In this document: in pieces, positions 9,497 through 18,410 of the stretch
Numbering within the stretch: position 1 is the first letter of the stretch
How the letters are laid out: each line of letters opens with the position of its first letter
From: Serratia oryzae
GTDB taxonomy: Bacteria; Pseudomonadota; Gammaproteobacteria; Enterobacterales; Enterobacteriaceae
Length of the DNA: 64,000 bases
NCBI RefSeq assembly: GCF_001976145.1
Contig: NZ_MOXD01000001.1
Coordinates: 372,001 to 436,000 of the forward strand
Direction: 5' to 3'
Notes under the pieces: generated by a model
Told to the model about the DNA's origin: nothing
Seen by the model: the letters and a program-made list of their open reading frames with translations, nothing else
Databases searched by the model: none
Made by a program: the position numbers and the translations under genes

Positions 9497-9534
9497 CAGC
9501 AGATAGATCCATATATTTAGCAAATTTGGCCAAG
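9497..9534 (+). promoter_or_regulatory. AraC half-sites araI1/araI2-like
   Basis: First half-site CAGC-N7-TCCATA (9497-9513) closely matches the E. coli araI1 pattern TAGC-N7-TCCATA. The second, TAGC-N7-GCCAAG (9518-9534), is a weaker direct repeat starting exactly 21 bases later, the spacing AraC needs for activation. Orientation points to araB. Confidence 0.65.
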
Positions 9535-9669
9535 CGATAACTTTTGACTGCCATCACAAAATCACTGCAGGAAGCAGAAAAGTGCATACTTCCAGCTAAC
9601 CACTCCTCACCTGCCCACTGCCCACGCTCCTATCGTTAACCACTGTCTAACAACTAAGGAGTCAGCATC

Positions 9670-11343
9670 ATGACGGCAGGCGCGATCACCCTGGGACTGG
9701 ACTTCGGCAGCGATTCAGTACGGGTACTGGCTGTCGAGTGTCATAACGGCAATGAACTGGATACCGAGGTGGTCTACTACCCTCGCTGGCAACGCGGTGA
9801 ATTCTGCTGCGCTGCAGAAAACCAGTTCCGCCACCATCCGCTTGACTATATCGAGGCCATGGAACAAGCGATTGTTGCCGTGGTGCAACGCATGAATCCT
9901 GCGCAACGGCAAGCGGTGATCGGCATTGGCGTCGACTCCACCGGTTCCACCCCCGCGCCGATCGATGAAAATGGCGATGTGCTGGCATTGCGCCCGGAGT
10001 TTGCCAGCAACCCCAACGCCATGTTCGTATTGTGGAAAGATCACACCGCGATTGAAGAAGCCGATGCCATTAACCAACTGTGCCGCAGCGGCGATTTCCC
10101 CGATTATTCACGTTACATTGGCGGCGTTTATTCCTCTGAGTGGTTCTGGGCCAAGATCCTGCACGTTTCACGCCAGGACGCCGCCGTCCGTCGCGCCGCA
10201 GCCTCTTGGGTGGAACTGTGCGACTGGGTGCCCGCCCTGCTTTCTGGCACCACCGCGCCACAGCAACTGAAGCGCGGCCGTTGCAGCGTGGGGCATAAAA
10301 CCCTGTGGCACCCGGACTGGGGGGGGTTGCCGCCAAAAGGTTTTTTCGCCGCGCTGGATCCGTTGCTGGTGAACGATCTGCCCTATCCGCTGTTTACCGA
10401 CTCTTACACCGCCGATCTGCCCGTTGGCACGTTGACCAAAGAGTGGGCGCAGCGCCTGGGGCTATCTGAAAGCGTGGTGCTTTCCGGCGGCGCCTTTGAC
10501 TGCCACATGGGGGCAGTCGGTGCCGGAGCCCAGCCTTATACGCTGGTGAAAGTGATTGGCACCTCCACCTGCGACATTCTGATTGCCGATCGTCAGCGAG
10601 TGGGCGAGCGCGCCATTGGCGGGATCTGCGGCCAGGTGGACGGCAGCGTGGTGCCGCACACCATCGGCATGGAAGCCGGGCAATCCGCCTTTGGCGATAT
10701 GTATGCCTGGTTCAGCCGTCTGCTGAGCTGGCCGTTGCGCGAAGCCGCCAAAGATCAGCCACGGTTACAGGCACAGTTGCAGCAGATCGAGAACGGCATG
10801 CTGTCAGCGCTGACTACCGCCTGGGCGGCAAACCCGTCTCTCGACCACTTACCGATCGTGCTGGACTGGTTCAACGGCCGCCGCACGCCCTATGCCAACC
10901 AGCGTCTCAAAGGGGTGATTGCCGATCTGAACCTCGGCACCGATGCCCCGACCCTGTTTGGTGGCTTTATCGCCGCTACGGCGTTTGGCGCGCGCGCCAT
11001 CATGGAATGTTTTGAACAGCAGGATATCCCCGTCGACAACGTGCTGGCATTAGGCGGCATTGCGCGCAAATCGCCGGTGATCATGCAGGTTTGTGCCGAC
11101 GTAATGAACCGTCCGTTGCAGATCGTCGCCTCCGATCAGTGCTGCGCGCTGGGCGCGGCGATCTTCGCCGCCGTCGCCGCCCGGCACTTTGACGATGTCC
11201 CGCAGGCACAACGGCAGATGGCTTGCAGTATCGAACGCACCATGCAGCCCGACTCACAGCGCGCGGCACGTTATCAGCAACTGTATGAGCGTTATCAGCA
11301 GTGGTGCCAAGCCGCTGAGCCGCGCTACGCCGCACAGCGTTAA
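9670..11343 (+). CDS. araB: Ribulokinase AraB
   Basis: FGGY-family kinase that phosphorylates L-ribulose at C5, second step of L-arabinose catabolism. The 557-residue protein begins with the phosphate-binding [11 protein letters not shown] (about 8-18), continues with [13 protein letters not shown] near 95 carrying the catalytic region, then [14 protein letters not shown] near 275 and the second FGGY signature [15 protein letters not shown] near 455. ATG 9670 follows AAGGAG at good distance. araA follows after 32 bases, so the two form one transcript from the AraC/CRP-controlled promoter upstream. It is slightly shorter than E. coli AraB (about 566). Confidence 0.97.
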   Translation: MTAGAITLGLDFGSDSVRVLAVECHNGNELDTEVVYYPRWQRGEFCCAAENQFRHHPLDYIEAMEQAIVAVVQRMNPAQRQAVIGIGVDSTGSTPAPIDENGDVLALRPEFASNPNAMFVLWKDHTAIEEADAINQLCRSGDFPDYSRYIGGVYSSEWFWAKILHVSRQDAAVRRAAASWVELCDWVPALLSGTTAPQQLKRGRCSVGHKTLWHPDWGGLPPKGFFAALDPLLVNDLPYPLFTDSYTADLPVGTLTKEWAQRLGLSESVVLSGGAFDCHMGAVGAGAQPYTLVKVIGTSTCDILIADRQRVGERAIGGICGQVDGSVVPHTIGMEAGQSAFGDMYAWFSRLLSWPLREAAKDQPRLQAQLQQIENGMLSALTTAWAANPSLDHLPIVLDWFNGRRTPYANQRLKGVIADLNLGTDAPTLFGGFIAATAFGARAIMECFEQQDIPVDNVLALGGIARKSPVIMQVCADVMNRPLQIVASDQCCALGAAIFAAVAARHFDDVPQAQRQMACSIERTMQPDSQRAARYQQLYERYQQWCQAAEPRYAAQR

Positions 11344-11375
11344 TACACACTTAACCCTATTATCAGGAGTCTTTG

Positions 11376-12881
11376 ATGGACGTCTTTAAACAACGTGAAG
11401 TCTGGTTCGTGATCGGCAGCCAGCATCTGTATGGCCCAAAAACCTTGCAGCAGGTAAAAGAAAACGCCGAACAGGTGGTCAACAGCCTGAATCGCGAAGC
11501 GGGCCTGCCGGTGAAACTGGTGCTGAAACCCCTGGTTACCACCCCGGATGAGATCACCGCCGTCTGCCGCGATGCCAACTATCACCAGGACTGCATCGGC
11601 ATTCTCACCTGGCTGCACACCTTCTCACCGGCCAAAATGTGGATTGCCGGGCTGTCGATCCTCAACAAACCGCTGTTGCAGTTCCACACCCAGTTCAACG
11701 CTGAAATTCCCTGGAACAGCATGGATATGGACTTTATGAACCTGAACCAAACCGCTCACGGCGGCCGTGAGTTCGGATTTATTGGCGCACGCATGCGCCA
11801 GCAGCACAGCGTGATTGCCGGGCATTGGCAGGATCCTGCCGCCCATCGGCGCATCGCCCAGTGGATGCGCGTAGCCGCCGCCAAGCAGGAGAGCCAGCAA
11901 CTGAAGGTGGCGCGTTTCGGCGACAATATGCGTGAAGTGGCGGTGACCGAGGGCGACAAAGTCGGCGCGCAGATCCAGTTTGGTTATTCGGTCAACGCCT
12001 ATGGCATCGGTGATTTGGTCAGCGTGATTAACGAAGTGAGCAAAGGCGAAATCGATACGCTGATCGAAGAGTACGAAGCCAGCTATGAGCTGAGCGATGC
12101 CGTGAAAGCCAACGGAGCGAAACGTGAGAACCTGCTTGACGCCGCCCGTATCGAACTGGGGATAAAACGCTTCCTGGAGCAAGGCCAGTTCCATGCGTTT
12201 ACCACCAACTTTGAAAACTTGCATGGCATGAAACAGTTGCCGGGGTTGGCGGTGCAACGCCTGATGCAGCAAGGTTACGGCTTTGGTGCCGAGGGCGACT
12301 GGAAAACCGCCGCCCTGCTGCGCATCCTGAAAGTGATGGGGGCCGGATTGCACGGTGGGACCTCGTTTATGGAGGATTACACCTACAACTTCCAGCCGGG
12401 TAACGATCTGGTGGTTGGTTCACATATGCTGGAAGTATGCCCATCAATCGCCAAAGAGAAAAAGCCGTTGCTGGACGTTCAGGCCCTGGGCATCGGTGGC
12501 AAAGCCGATCCGGCACGGTTGATTTTCTCTACCCCGGCAGGCCCGGCGGTGAATGCCAGCCTGATCGACATGGGCGATCGTTTCCGCCTGCTGGTGAATC
12601 AGGTCGATGCGATTGAGCAACCTCACCCGATGCCGAAACTGCCGGTGGCCCGCGCCATCTGGCGGGCGCAGCCAACGCTGGCAACGGCGGCCGAAGCCTG
12701 GATCCTCGGCGGTGGCGCACACCATACGGTGTTCTCGCAGGCGATCAATGCCGATGACCTGCGCCTGTATGCCGAGATGCATAACATCGAGTTCCTGCTG
12801 ATCGATCACGCCACCACCCTGCCAGCCTTCAAGAACGAGATCCGCTGGAATGAAGTTAACTATCAGTTGAATCGCCGCTAA
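11376..12881 (+). CDS. araA: L-arabinose isomerase AraA
   Basis: Manganese-dependent isomerase that converts L-arabinose to L-ribulose in the cytosol. The 501-residue product has family blocks [12 protein letters not shown] (about 9-20), [13 protein letters not shown] near 85, [15 protein letters not shown] near 190, the catalytic [11 protein letters not shown] near 305 and [11 protein letters not shown] near 350 including a metal-binding His. [10 protein letters not shown] near 445 contributes another metal-site His. ATG 11376 is used with AGGAG upstream; the TTG one codon earlier is not needed. No araD follows, although araBAD is contiguous in E. coli; the L-ribulose-5-phosphate epimerase must be elsewhere. 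Confidence 0.97.
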   Translation: MDVFKQREVWFVIGSQHLYGPKTLQQVKENAEQVVNSLNREAGLPVKLVLKPLVTTPDEITAVCRDANYHQDCIGILTWLHTFSPAKMWIAGLSILNKPLLQFHTQFNAEIPWNSMDMDFMNLNQTAHGGREFGFIGARMRQQHSVIAGHWQDPAAHRRIAQWMRVAAAKQESQQLKVARFGDNMREVAVTEGDKVGAQIQFGYSVNAYGIGDLVSVINEVSKGEIDTLIEEYEASYELSDAVKANGAKRENLLDAARIELGIKRFLEQGQFHAFTTNFENLHGMKQLPGLAVQRLMQQGYGFGAEGDWKTAALLRILKVMGAGLHGGTSFMEDYTYNFQPGNDLVVGSHMLEVCPSIAKEKKPLLDVQALGIGGKADPARLIFSTPAGPAVNASLIDMGDRFRLLVNQVDAIEQPHPMPKLPVARAIWRAQPTLATAAEAWILGGGAHHTVFSQAINADDLRLYAEMHNIEFLLIDHATTLPAFKNEIRWNEVNYQLNRR

Positions 12882-12895
12882 CCCTGCCGCAAAAC

Positions 12896-12922
12896 TGCAA
12901 CCGGTTTCAGAAACCGGTTGCA
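12896..12922. promoter_or_regulatory. 27-nt perfect palindrome: two tandem LacI-family operator-like sequences
   Basis: Two CCGG-centred sequences, TGCAACCGGTTTCA and AGAAACCGGTTGCA, are mirror images sharing one A. Each resembles operators of the GalR/LacI family such as the AscG site TGAAACCGGTTTCA. No T-tract follows, which argues against a terminator. The right copy overlaps the candidate -35 of the downstream glucosidase promoter. Confidence 0.6.
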
Positions 12923-12947
12923 AACACATTTCCGATCCACATAAACT
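12918..12947 (+). promoter_or_regulatory. Candidate promoter of the GH1 gene
   Basis: -35 TTGCAA (12918-12923) and -10 TAAACT (12942-12947) are 18 bases apart, about 45 bases before the start codon. The -35 lies inside the palindromic operator, so repression by steric exclusion is expected. Confidence 0.4.
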
Positions 12948-12992
12948 ATCCTCAATGTTGGTTTGTTGTTTCCTAACAAAGAGAGAATAGTT

Positions 12993-14405
12993 ATGTCTGC
13001 TTTCCCGAAAGATTTCCTCTGGGGTGCGGCTACCGCAGCCTATCAGGTTGAAGGTGCGCATGATGTTGACGGTAAAGGCCCTTCCATCTGGGATACCTTC
13101 TCCCATCTGCCCGGCACCACCTATCAAGGCACCAATGGCGATGTCGCCGTCGATCACTATCATCGTTTCCGTGAAGACGTGGCGCTGATGGCGGAGATGG
13201 GCATGCAGAGCTACCGTTTCTCCATCTCATGGCCGCGCCTGCTGCCGCAGGGCCGTGGCACCATTAACGAAGCCGGGGTGAAGTTCTACAGCGATCTGAT
13301 CGATGCCCTGCTGGAGCACAACATCGAGCCGATGATCACCCTGTACCACTGGGATCTACCGCAGGCGCTGCAGGACGAGGGCGGCTGGGAAGCTCGCAGC
13401 ACCGCAGAAGCCTTCGAAGAATATGCCAGCCTTTGCTACCAGCGCTACGGCGATCGCGTCAAACTCTGGTCAACCTTCAATGAAACCGTGTGCTTTATCG
13501 GCTTCGGTTACATCACCGGCGGCCACCCACCGGGCGTGAAAAACCCGGCGCGTGCGCTGCAGGCTTGTCACCACGTGTTTGTTGCGCACGCCAAAGCGGT
13601 CGCCGCATTCCGCACCAGCGGCATTGATGGCAAGATCGGCTTCGTCAACGTGTTGCAGACTCATACTCCGCTCAGCCAGTCTGCGGAAGATCTGGCCGCC
13701 TATCAGTTGGCGGAGGGCATTTTCACCCACTGGTTGTACGATCCGGTACTGAAAGGGGAATACCCGGCGGAGCTGCTGGCGCAGGCGCAGGCAGTGTGGG
13801 GCGTGCCGCAATTTGCCCCAGGCGATGAGCAGTTGCTGCGTGACAATATCTGCGACTTTATCGGCCTGAACTACTATAAGCGCGAAACCATCGCCGCCAA
13901 CCATCATGAATCGCACCTGACCATGAACACCTCTGGCGAGAAAGGCAAAGGCCATCAGCAGGGTAACGAGTTCGGCTTCAAAGGGCTGTTCAAGTTCGTG
14001 CGTAACCCGAACGGGGTTTACACCGACTGGGACTGGGAAATTTACCCGCAGGGCCTGACCGAAGGCATCATGAACATCAAGGCGCGTTACGGCGATATTC
14101 CTATGTATATCACCGAGAACGGCCTGGGTGCCAAAGACCCGATTATCGATGGCGAAGTGGTGGATGACGATCGTATCGACTATCTGCGCCAGCATATTGG
14201 GGCGATTGAAGATGCCATCAACCAAGGTGCGGACGTGCGCGGCTATTATCCGTGGTCGTTTATCGATTTGCTGAGCTGGCTCAATGGCTTCCAGAAGCAG
14301 TACGGCTTCGTGTACGTTGATCACAACAAAGGCCTGGCGCGCCAGCGCAAGAAGAGCTTCTTCTGGTATCAGAAGCTGATCGGCAGCAATGGGGCTGAGC
14401 GGTAA
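12993..14405 (+). CDS. GH1 6-phospho-beta-glucosidase
   Basis: Retaining glycoside hydrolase of family 1, 470 residues. The acid/base Glu is in TFNE (161-164) and the nucleophile Glu in ITENG (about 375). In SWLNGFQKQY, Ser428, Lys435 and Tyr437 match the phosphate-binding trio of LacG-type enzymes even in numbering, so the substrate is predicted to be a 6-phosphorylated beta-glycoside delivered by a PTS rather than a free one. No PTS permease or regulator gene is adjacent, so sugar uptake must be encoded elsewhere. ATG 12993 follows AGAGAGAA. The gene lies 111 bases after araA, behind a LacI-type double operator and its own candidate promoter, so it need not belong to the arabinose operon. 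Confidence 0.9.
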   Translation: MSAFPKDFLWGAATAAYQVEGAHDVDGKGPSIWDTFSHLPGTTYQGTNGDVAVDHYHRFREDVALMAEMGMQSYRFSISWPRLLPQGRGTINEAGVKFYSDLIDALLEHNIEPMITLYHWDLPQALQDEGGWEARSTAEAFEEYASLCYQRYGDRVKLWSTFNETVCFIGFGYITGGHPPGVKNPARALQACHHVFVAHAKAVAAFRTSGIDGKIGFVNVLQTHTPLSQSAEDLAAYQLAEGIFTHWLYDPVLKGEYPAELLAQAQAVWGVPQFAPGDEQLLRDNICDFIGLNYYKRETIAANHHESHLTMNTSGEKGKGHQQGNEFGFKGLFKFVRNPNGVYTDWDWEIYPQGLTEGIMNIKARYGDIPMYITENGLGAKDPIIDGEVVDDDRIDYLRQHIGAIEDAINQGADVRGYYPWSFIDLLSWLNGFQKQYGFVYVDHNKGLARQRKKSFFWYQKLIGSNGAER

Positions 14406-14413
14406 CTTTCTCC

Positions 14414-14437
14414 ATGGGCGCAACCTATTGCGCCCAT
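14414..14437 (+). terminator. Terminator after the GH1 gene
   Basis: ATGGGCGCAA/TTGCGCCCAT, 10-bp stem with a CCTA loop, followed by TTA. Same GGGCGCA stem type as at 27401 and 47585. Confidence 0.7.
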
Positions 14438-14513
14438 TTACTCTAAATAATTCGAGTTGCCTGACAAAAACGCAACGCGTTTTTGTCAGGCAACTTGAAG
14501 TATGACGAGTAAA
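14438..14513. repeat. ERIC-derived short palindromic repeat (copy B, 76 bp)
   Basis: Outer arms TAAATAATTCGAGTTGC and GCAACTTGAAGTATGAC match ERIC ends. The centre is a different, nearly perfect palindrome, CTGACAAAAACGC and its complement around AAC, so the whole unit can fold into one long hairpin. Confidence 0.75.
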
Positions 14514-14602
14514 TCCATCTGATTGACATTGATGACGAACCGGCCATTACCCGTTAAGCTATGCGGCTTACCATGCTAAATCATGTCACTCAGGATACCG
14601 TT

Positions 14603-15043
14603 ATGACTCAAGCTGAATACTCCCGCATCGGCGGTTGGCTGCTGGCCCCCATGGCCTATCTGATCGTCACCCTGCTCAGCGCCAGCCTGATGTTGATGCT
14701 GTACGGTATGGCGATCTTTATGCCGGAATCGCGCGAATATCTGATCACCAACGCCCAGGCATTTACCCTACAGTGGTATTTCTCGGTGCTCACCGCGCTG
14801 GTGATGTGGTGCTTTACCCTGTATCTGCTGCGGCTGTTCTGCCAACGCTCGCGGCGCTTCCCGAAACTGTTTCTGCTCTGGTTGCTGATCACCGTGCTGC
14901 TGGCGATCAAAGCCTTCGCTTTCTCTCCGGTATCGGATGAGATGGCAGTGCGCAGCCTTATGTGGCCGCTGCTGATGGCCGCCTTGCTGGTGCCCTATAT
15001 CAAACGCTCCAAACGCGTAATAGGCACATTTACCGAACGCTAA
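14603..15043 (+). CDS. ydgK: DUF2569 membrane protein YdgK
   Basis: A 146-residue inner-membrane protein with four hydrophobic segments (about 12-38, 58-80, 97-116, 122-140) and the family opening YSRIGGWLLAPMAYL, typical of DUF2569. Function is unknown. ATG 14603 has AGGA at suitable distance; an earlier ATG at 14561 would give a hydrophilic 14-residue extension without a ribosome site. It precedes rsxA as in E. coli, but the neighbouring E. coli genes blr and cnu are missing. A hairpin with a T-tract separates it from rsxA. Confidence 0.88.
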   Translation: MTQAEYSRIGGWLLAPMAYLIVTLLSASLMLMLYGMAIFMPESREYLITNAQAFTLQWYFSVLTALVMWCFTLYLLRLFCQRSRRFPKLFLLWLLITVLLAIKAFAFSPVSDEMAVRSLMWPLLMAALLVPYIKRSKRVIGTFTER

Positions 15044-15118
15044 GCATTCCGCAGGGCAAATTTTCATCAAAAGAAACAAAAAAGCGCTATACCCCTGCGA
15101 TTCATCGGTTGTCGTTAT

Positions 15119-15156
15119 GCCGCCAATTCCCGATAATAGGCGGCTTTTATTTTTTT
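15119..15156 (+). terminator. Terminator-like hairpin directly before rsxA (possible attenuator)
   Basis: GCCGCC and GGCGGC pair across a 14-nt loop and are followed at once by TTTTATTTTTTT. The T-tract ends 10 bases before the rsxA start codon, leaving no room for a promoter after it, so any rsxA transcript must pass this structure. Confidence 0.6.
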
Positions 15157-15166
15157 AGGCATCGCA

Positions 15167-15748
15167 ATGACCGAATACCTGCTTCTGTTTGTCGGCACCG
15201 TGCTGGTGAATAACTTTGTCCTGGTGAAGTTTCTGGGCCTGTGCCCATTTATGGGCGTTTCCAAAAAACTGGAAAGCGCCATCGGCATGGGCATGGCCAC
15301 CACCTTCGTGATGACCCTGGCTTCTGTCTGTTCCTGGCTCATCAACAGCTTTATCCTGATCCCGCTGGATCTGGTGTATCTGCGCACGCTGTCCTTCATC
15401 CTGGTGATCGCCGTTGTGGTGCAATTTACCGAAATGGTGGTGCGCAAGACCAGCCCGGCGCTGTATCGCCTGCTGGGGATCTTTCTGCCGCTGATCACCA
15501 CCAACTGCGCCGTGCTGGGCGTTGCGCTGCTTAACGTCAATCTGGGCTACAACTTCCTGCAGTCTGCGGTATATGGCTTCAGCGCTGCCGCAGGTTTCTC
15601 GCTGGTGATGGTGCTGTTCGCTGCCATCCGTGAACGCCTGGCCGTCGCCGACGTGCCAGCCCCCTTCCGTGGTTCTTCGATCGCGCTGATCACCGCCGGG
15701 CTGATGTCATTGGCCTTTATGGGCTTTACCGGGTTGGTGAAATTCTAA
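15167..15748 (+). CDS. rsxA: Rsx/Rnf electron transport complex subunit RsxA
   Basis: Integral membrane subunit of the SoxR-reducing complex, homologous to RnfA of ion-pumping Rnf and NqrE; 193 residues as in E. coli. Six transmembrane helices are visible, with the conserved [20 protein letters not shown] near 20-40 and [16 protein letters not shown] near 108-125; their cysteines bind the membrane iron-sulfur centre shared with RsxE. ATG 15167 follows AGGC with 7-nt spacing. The stop overlaps the rsxB start (TAATG), so the two are translationally coupled. The hairpin with T-tract just upstream is unusual. Confidence 0.97.
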   Translation: MTEYLLLFVGTVLVNNFVLVKFLGLCPFMGVSKKLESAIGMGMATTFVMTLASVCSWLINSFILIPLDLVYLRTLSFILVIAVVVQFTEMVVRKTSPALYRLLGIFLPLITTNCAVLGVALLNVNLGYNFLQSAVYGFSAAAGFSLVMVLFAAIRERLAVADVPAPFRGSSIALITAGLMSLAFMGFTGLVKF

Positions 15749-16320
15749 TGACTGCGTTGTGGATAGCGATTGCCGCCTTGAGTGCACTAGGCCTGCTGTT
15801 CGGCGTGCTGCTGGGCTTTGCCGCACGCCGTTTTGAAGTGGAAGAAGATCCGGTGGCCGAGCAGGTGGATGAGATCCTGCCGCAGAGCCAGTGTGGTCAA
15901 TGCGGTTATCCGGGCTGCCGCCCGTATGCCGAAGCCGTCGCCAACGGCGAGATGATCAACAAATGTGCCCCCGGTGGCGAGCAGGTGATGCTGAAGCTGG
16001 CCGAGTTGCTCAACGTTGAACCACAGCCGTTGGATGGCGAAGCCGTGGCCGAGCCGGTGCGCAAAGTGGCGTTTATCGATGAAGCCAACTGCATCGGCTG
16101 CACCAAATGCATCCAGGCCTGCCCGGTTGATGCCATTGTTGGCGCAACGCGCGCCATGCACACGGTAATTACCGATCTCTGTACCGGCTGCGACCTGTGC
16201 GTTGCGCCCTGCCCAACCGATTGTATTGAAATGAAACCGGTCGCCACCACTACCGCCAGTTGGAAGTGGGATATGCAGGCCATTCCGGTGCAAGTGATTC
16301 ACGTGGAGCCACATGTTTAA
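15748..16320 (+). CDS. rsxB: Rsx electron transport complex ferredoxin subunit RsxB
   Basis: Iron-sulfur subunit, 190 residues. An N-terminal membrane anchor (about 3-25) is followed by a four-cysteine 4Fe-4S domain with [15 protein letters not shown] near 50-65. Two bacterial ferredoxin clusters follow: [15 protein letters not shown] near 112-126 and [15 protein letters not shown] near 142-156. Electrons are expected to pass between RsxC and SoxR or other acceptors via this subunit. It overlaps rsxA by the shared base of TAATG and overlaps the start of rsxC by 8 bases. Confidence 0.97.
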   Translation: MTALWIAIAALSALGLLFGVLLGFAARRFEVEEDPVAEQVDEILPQSQCGQCGYPGCRPYAEAVANGEMINKCAPGGEQVMLKLAELLNVEPQPLDGEAVAEPVRKVAFIDEANCIGCTKCIQACPVDAIVGATRAMHTVITDLCTGCDLCVAPCPTDCIEMKPVATTTASWKWDMQAIPVQVIHVEPHV

Positions 16321-18376
16321 TCTGTTCACCGCCTTTAAAAAAGACCGGATTTGGGATTTCGACGGGGGTATTCATCCACCCGAAATGAAGACCCAATCCA
16401 GCGGTGTGCCGCTGCGCGTGGTTCCCCTGCCCGCCGTATTTATTATCCCGCTGCAACAGCATTTGGGGCCGGAAGGCGAACTGTGCGTTAAGGCTGGCGA
16501 TCGCGTCTTGAAAGGCCAACCGCTGACCTTTGGCCGCGGCCGCACGTTGCCCGTACACGCTCCCACGTCAGGCACCATCCGCGCCATTGAACCCCATGTC
16601 ACCGCCCATCCTTCAGGATTGGCAGAGCTGTGCGTGATCATCGAACCGGACGGTGAAGATCGTTGGTGTGAACTGGCTCCGGTGGCAGATTACCGCCAAT
16701 TGGATGCGGCAGAGCTGATGCAACGTATCCACCAGGCCGGAATTGCGGGCCTAGGCGGGGCCGGCTTTCCCACCGCCAGTAAATTGCAGGGCGGCCAAGG
16801 TGTAGAAACGCTGATCCTGAATGCCGCCGAGTGCGAACCCTACATTACCGCCGACGATCGGCTGATGCAGGAACATGCCGATCAGATTATTGAAGGCACC
16901 CAGATCCTGCGCCATCTGCTGCAACCCAAGCTGACGCTGATCGGCATTGAAGACAACAAACCGCAGGCGATCGCTGCATTACAAGCCGCATTGCGTGACC
17001 ATTCTGATATCGCACTGCGCGTTATTCCTACCAAATACCCTTCCGGCGGGGCCAAGCAGTTAACCAAGATCCTGACCGGCAAAGAAGTGCCGCATGGCAA
17101 GCATTCGTCTGCTATCGGCGTACTGATGCAAAACGTCGGCACTGCGTTCGCCATCAAGCGTGCGATTGTGGATGGTGAACCGCTGATTGAACGTGTGGTG
17201 ACCCTGACGGGTGCCGCCATGAGCCAGCCCGGCAACGTCTGGGCACGCCTCGGCACACCGGTGCAACATCTGTTGGCGTTTGGCGGTTGCCAGCCGCAGC
17301 CACAGCAGATGGTGATCATGGGGGGCCCGCTGATGGGCTTTACCCTGCCTTCGCTGAATGTGCCGGTGGTGAAAATCAGCAACTGCCTGCTGGCACCCAC
17401 GATCGACGAAATGGCCCCGCAGGAACAGGAGCAATCCTGTATCCGTTGCGGATTGTGCGTTGATGCCTGCCCGGCCGGGCTGTTGCCACAACAGCTGTAC
17501 TGGTTCAGCAAAGGCGGTGAACACGAGAAAGCGCGCAACCATAATCTGTTCGACTGCATTGAATGCGGCGCATGTGCTTATGTCTGCCCAAGTAATATTC
17601 CGCTGGTGCAGTATTACCGCCAGGAGAAAGCCGAGATTAAGGCGCAGGATCAGGAAGCAGCCCGCGCAGCAGAAGCCAAGGCACGTTATGAAGCTAAATT
17701 GGCCCGCTTAGAGCGTGAAAAACTCGCGCGCGAAGAACGCCATAAAAAAGCGGCGGTGAAGCTGACTGACAGCGAGCAGAATGCCGTCAGCGCCGCTTTG
17801 GCGCGCGTACGCAGTAAGAACAGTGAAGCCGCTGGTGTGGTAATCACTGGGCAAGAGCCAGATAACAGTGCCGCCATTGCCGCTCGTGAGGCGCGTAAAG
17901 CACAGGCCAGAGAGCGCAAAGCTCAGGCGGTGCAAGCAACTCCGGCAATCACAGAGCTGACAGAAGCAGCCGATCCGCGCAAAGCCGCAGTAGCCGCCGC
18001 ACTCGCGCGCGTGAAGGCCAAAAAGGCCGCGCAGCAGGAAGCACAGGCCGCAGCGGCTGAACCTGCCGCAGAAGACGATCCACGCAAAGCCGCGGTAGCT
18101 ACCGCACTCGCACGCGTGAAGGCCAAAAAGGCCGCGCAGCAGGAAGCACAGGCCGCAGCGGCTGAACCTGCCGCAGAAGACGATCCGCGCAAAGCCGCAG
18201 TAGCTGCCGCCATCGCGCGCGTGAAGGCCAAAAAGGCCACGCAGCAGGAAGCGCAGGCCGCAGCGGCTGAACCTGCCGCAGAAGACGATCCACGCAAAGT
18301 CGCGGTAGCTGCCGCCATCGCGCGCGTTAAAGCCAAAAAGGCCGCGCAACAGCTCGCCACCGCAGATAAAGAGTAG
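16313..18376 (+). CDS. rsxC: Rsx electron transport complex subunit RsxC
   Basis: Peripheral NADH-oxidising, FMN- and iron-sulfur-containing subunit; 687 residues. The N-terminal [14 protein letters not shown] is followed by the RnfC barrel-sandwich domain, the nucleotide/FMN region [12 protein letters not shown] near 145 and [15 protein letters not shown] near 170, and two 4Fe-4S motifs [14 protein letters not shown] near 375 and [13 protein letters not shown] near 415. The last 230 residues are Ala/Lys/Glu-rich, with about 3.8 copies of a 35-residue repeat. The protein is shorter than E. coli RsxC (about 740), apparently by repeat number. It is followed at once by a terminator, so this transcript probably ends before rsxD. 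Confidence 0.97.
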   Translation: MFNLFTAFKKDRIWDFDGGIHPPEMKTQSSGVPLRVVPLPAVFIIPLQQHLGPEGELCVKAGDRVLKGQPLTFGRGRTLPVHAPTSGTIRAIEPHVTAHPSGLAELCVIIEPDGEDRWCELAPVADYRQLDAAELMQRIHQAGIAGLGGAGFPTASKLQGGQGVETLILNAAECEPYITADDRLMQEHADQIIEGTQILRHLLQPKLTLIGIEDNKPQAIAALQAALRDHSDIALRVIPTKYPSGGAKQLTKILTGKEVPHGKHSSAIGVLMQNVGTAFAIKRAIVDGEPLIERVVTLTGAAMSQPGNVWARLGTPVQHLLAFGGCQPQPQQMVIMGGPLMGFTLPSLNVPVVKISNCLLAPTIDEMAPQEQEQSCIRCGLCVDACPAGLLPQQLYWFSKGGEHEKARNHNLFDCIECGACAYVCPSNIPLVQYYRQEKAEIKAQDQEAARAAEAKARYEAKLARLEREKLAREERHKKAAVKLTDSEQNAVSAALARVRSKNSEAAGVVITGQEPDNSAAIAAREARKAQARERKAQAVQATPAITELTEAADPRKAAVAAALARVKAKKAAQQEAQAAAAEPAAEDDPRKAAVATALARVKAKKAAQQEAQAAAAEPAAEDDPRKAAVAAAIARVKAKKATQQEAQAAAAEPAAEDDPRKVAVAAAIARVKAKKAAQQLATADKE
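17972..18370 (+). repeat. 105-bp tandem repeat inside rsxC
   Basis: Copies begin at 17972, 18077, 18182 and 18287 with exact 105-base period; the last is incomplete. Each encodes [20 protein letters not shown] then [15 protein letters not shown]. Copies are nearly identical in DNA, so recent expansion or homogenisation is likely. Confidence 0.95.
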
Positions 18377-18382
18377 TGAAGG

Positions 18383-18410
18383 GAGCCTTGCAGAACGCAA
18401 GGCTCTGTTT
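18383..18410. terminator. Terminator after rsxC
   Basis: Perfect 9-bp stem GAGCCTTGC/GCAAGGCTC, loop AGAAC, followed by TGTTT. It lies six bases past the rsxC stop, abutting the end of the convergent regulator gene, and may work for both. Confidence 0.75.

Larger units (their letters stand above)
9312..9669. other. Divergent araF-araB control region
   Basis: No gene. It holds the AraC and CRP sites listed separately. A second, weaker CRP-like sequence, TGTGAAAACGTTATCA, lies at 9358-9373 nearer araF and may serve the araFGH promoter. No convincing -10 hexamer could be fixed for either promoter by eye. Confidence 0.6.

Noticed and set aside
15787-16329. 180-codon minus-strand frame over rsxB
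   Set aside because: Shadow of a complete ferredoxin-type gene; product is His/Gly-rich without family features.
17708-18400. Long minus-strand open frames opposite the rsxC repeats
   Set aside because: They mirror the repetitive Ala/Lys coding of rsxC, have Leu/Arg/Cys-rich low-complexity products and no ribosome sites.
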